This document shows positions 6,210 to 6,215 of a DNA stretch of 6,215 nucleotides, one piece after another. The notes beneath the pieces were generated by a model. That model searched no databases, was not told where the DNA came from, and was given only the letters and a program-made list of their open reading frames with translations. The position numbers and the translations under genes were made by a program. The stretch comes from Nitrospirota bacterium. GTDB taxonomy: Bacteria; Nitrospirota; Thermodesulfovibrionia; Thermodesulfovibrionales; Dissulfurispiraceae. The DNA lies in contig DUZI01000132.1 of assembly GCA_013349595.1 (NCBI GenBank), positions 1 through 6,215 on the forward strand, read 5' to 3'. Positions within the stretch are counted from its first letter, which is position 1. Each line of letters opens with the position of its first letter.

Positions 6210-6215
6210 TGAAAC

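Larger units (their letters stand above)
6035..6215 (-). other. Unrecognised open frame running off the right edge; otherwise gene-free tail
   Basis: Downstream of the DUF1189 gene (from 6000) no known gene is recognisable. On the minus strand a frame is open from the window edge to TAA at 6037-6035 (60 sense codons at most). It contains an ATG at 6154-6152 that would give a 39-residue peptide beginning MPYDKALGTLSYKN. No Shine-Dalgarno precedes that ATG, so if the frame is real it is more likely the C-terminal end of a gene starting to the right. The stretch 6035-6154 appears richer in G and C than the very AT-rich 6155-6215. Coding status is doubtful. Confidence 0.2.

Overview
The window is AT-rich bacterial DNA, densely packed, with heavy use of AGA/AGG (Arg) and ATA (Ile) codons and Lys/Glu/Ile-rich proteins. 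That style suits a low-GC, possibly thermophilic or anaerobic bacterium, for example a Nitrospirota/Thermodesulfovibrio-like or Deferribacterota-like lineage. The taxonomic placement is a guess from style and gene order, not a demonstrated match.

Left part (1-2020, minus strand): a two-gene signalling operon. A soluble GAF-histidine kinase is followed, with a one-base stop/start overlap (TAATG), by a response regulator. The regulator is a CheY-like receiver fused to TPR repeats and runs off the left edge of the window. The visible part has no DNA-binding domain, so the output is probably protein-protein interaction.

Divergent intergenic region (2021-2110): a small control region in which promoter-like elements for the kinase operon (minus strand) and for rpmE (plus strand) lie on the same bases, facing each other inside a 9+9 bp inverted repeat.

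Right part (2111-5999, plus strand): rpmE (zinc-type ribosomal protein L31) ends at an intrinsic terminator. A tightly overlapped four-gene block follows: a DUF1385/YqhQ-like membrane protein, prfA (release factor RF1), prmC (the methyltransferase that modifies the GGQ glutamine of RF1) and a DUF1189-like membrane protein. The junctions overlap by 11, 4 and 1 bases, which implies co-transcription and translational coupling. The theme is translation termination plus two uncharacterised membrane proteins. The DUF1385 protein itself carries a conserved N-terminal GGQ tripeptide, which is suggestive beside prmC.

Right tail (6000-6215): no recognised gene. It holds a hairpin, a roughly 20-base imperfect inverted repeat and a minus-strand open frame that runs off the window. 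It could be the edge of a repeat or mobile element, or an unrecognised gene end. I see no tRNA, rRNA, CRISPR array, complete insertion sequence or recognisable riboswitch.
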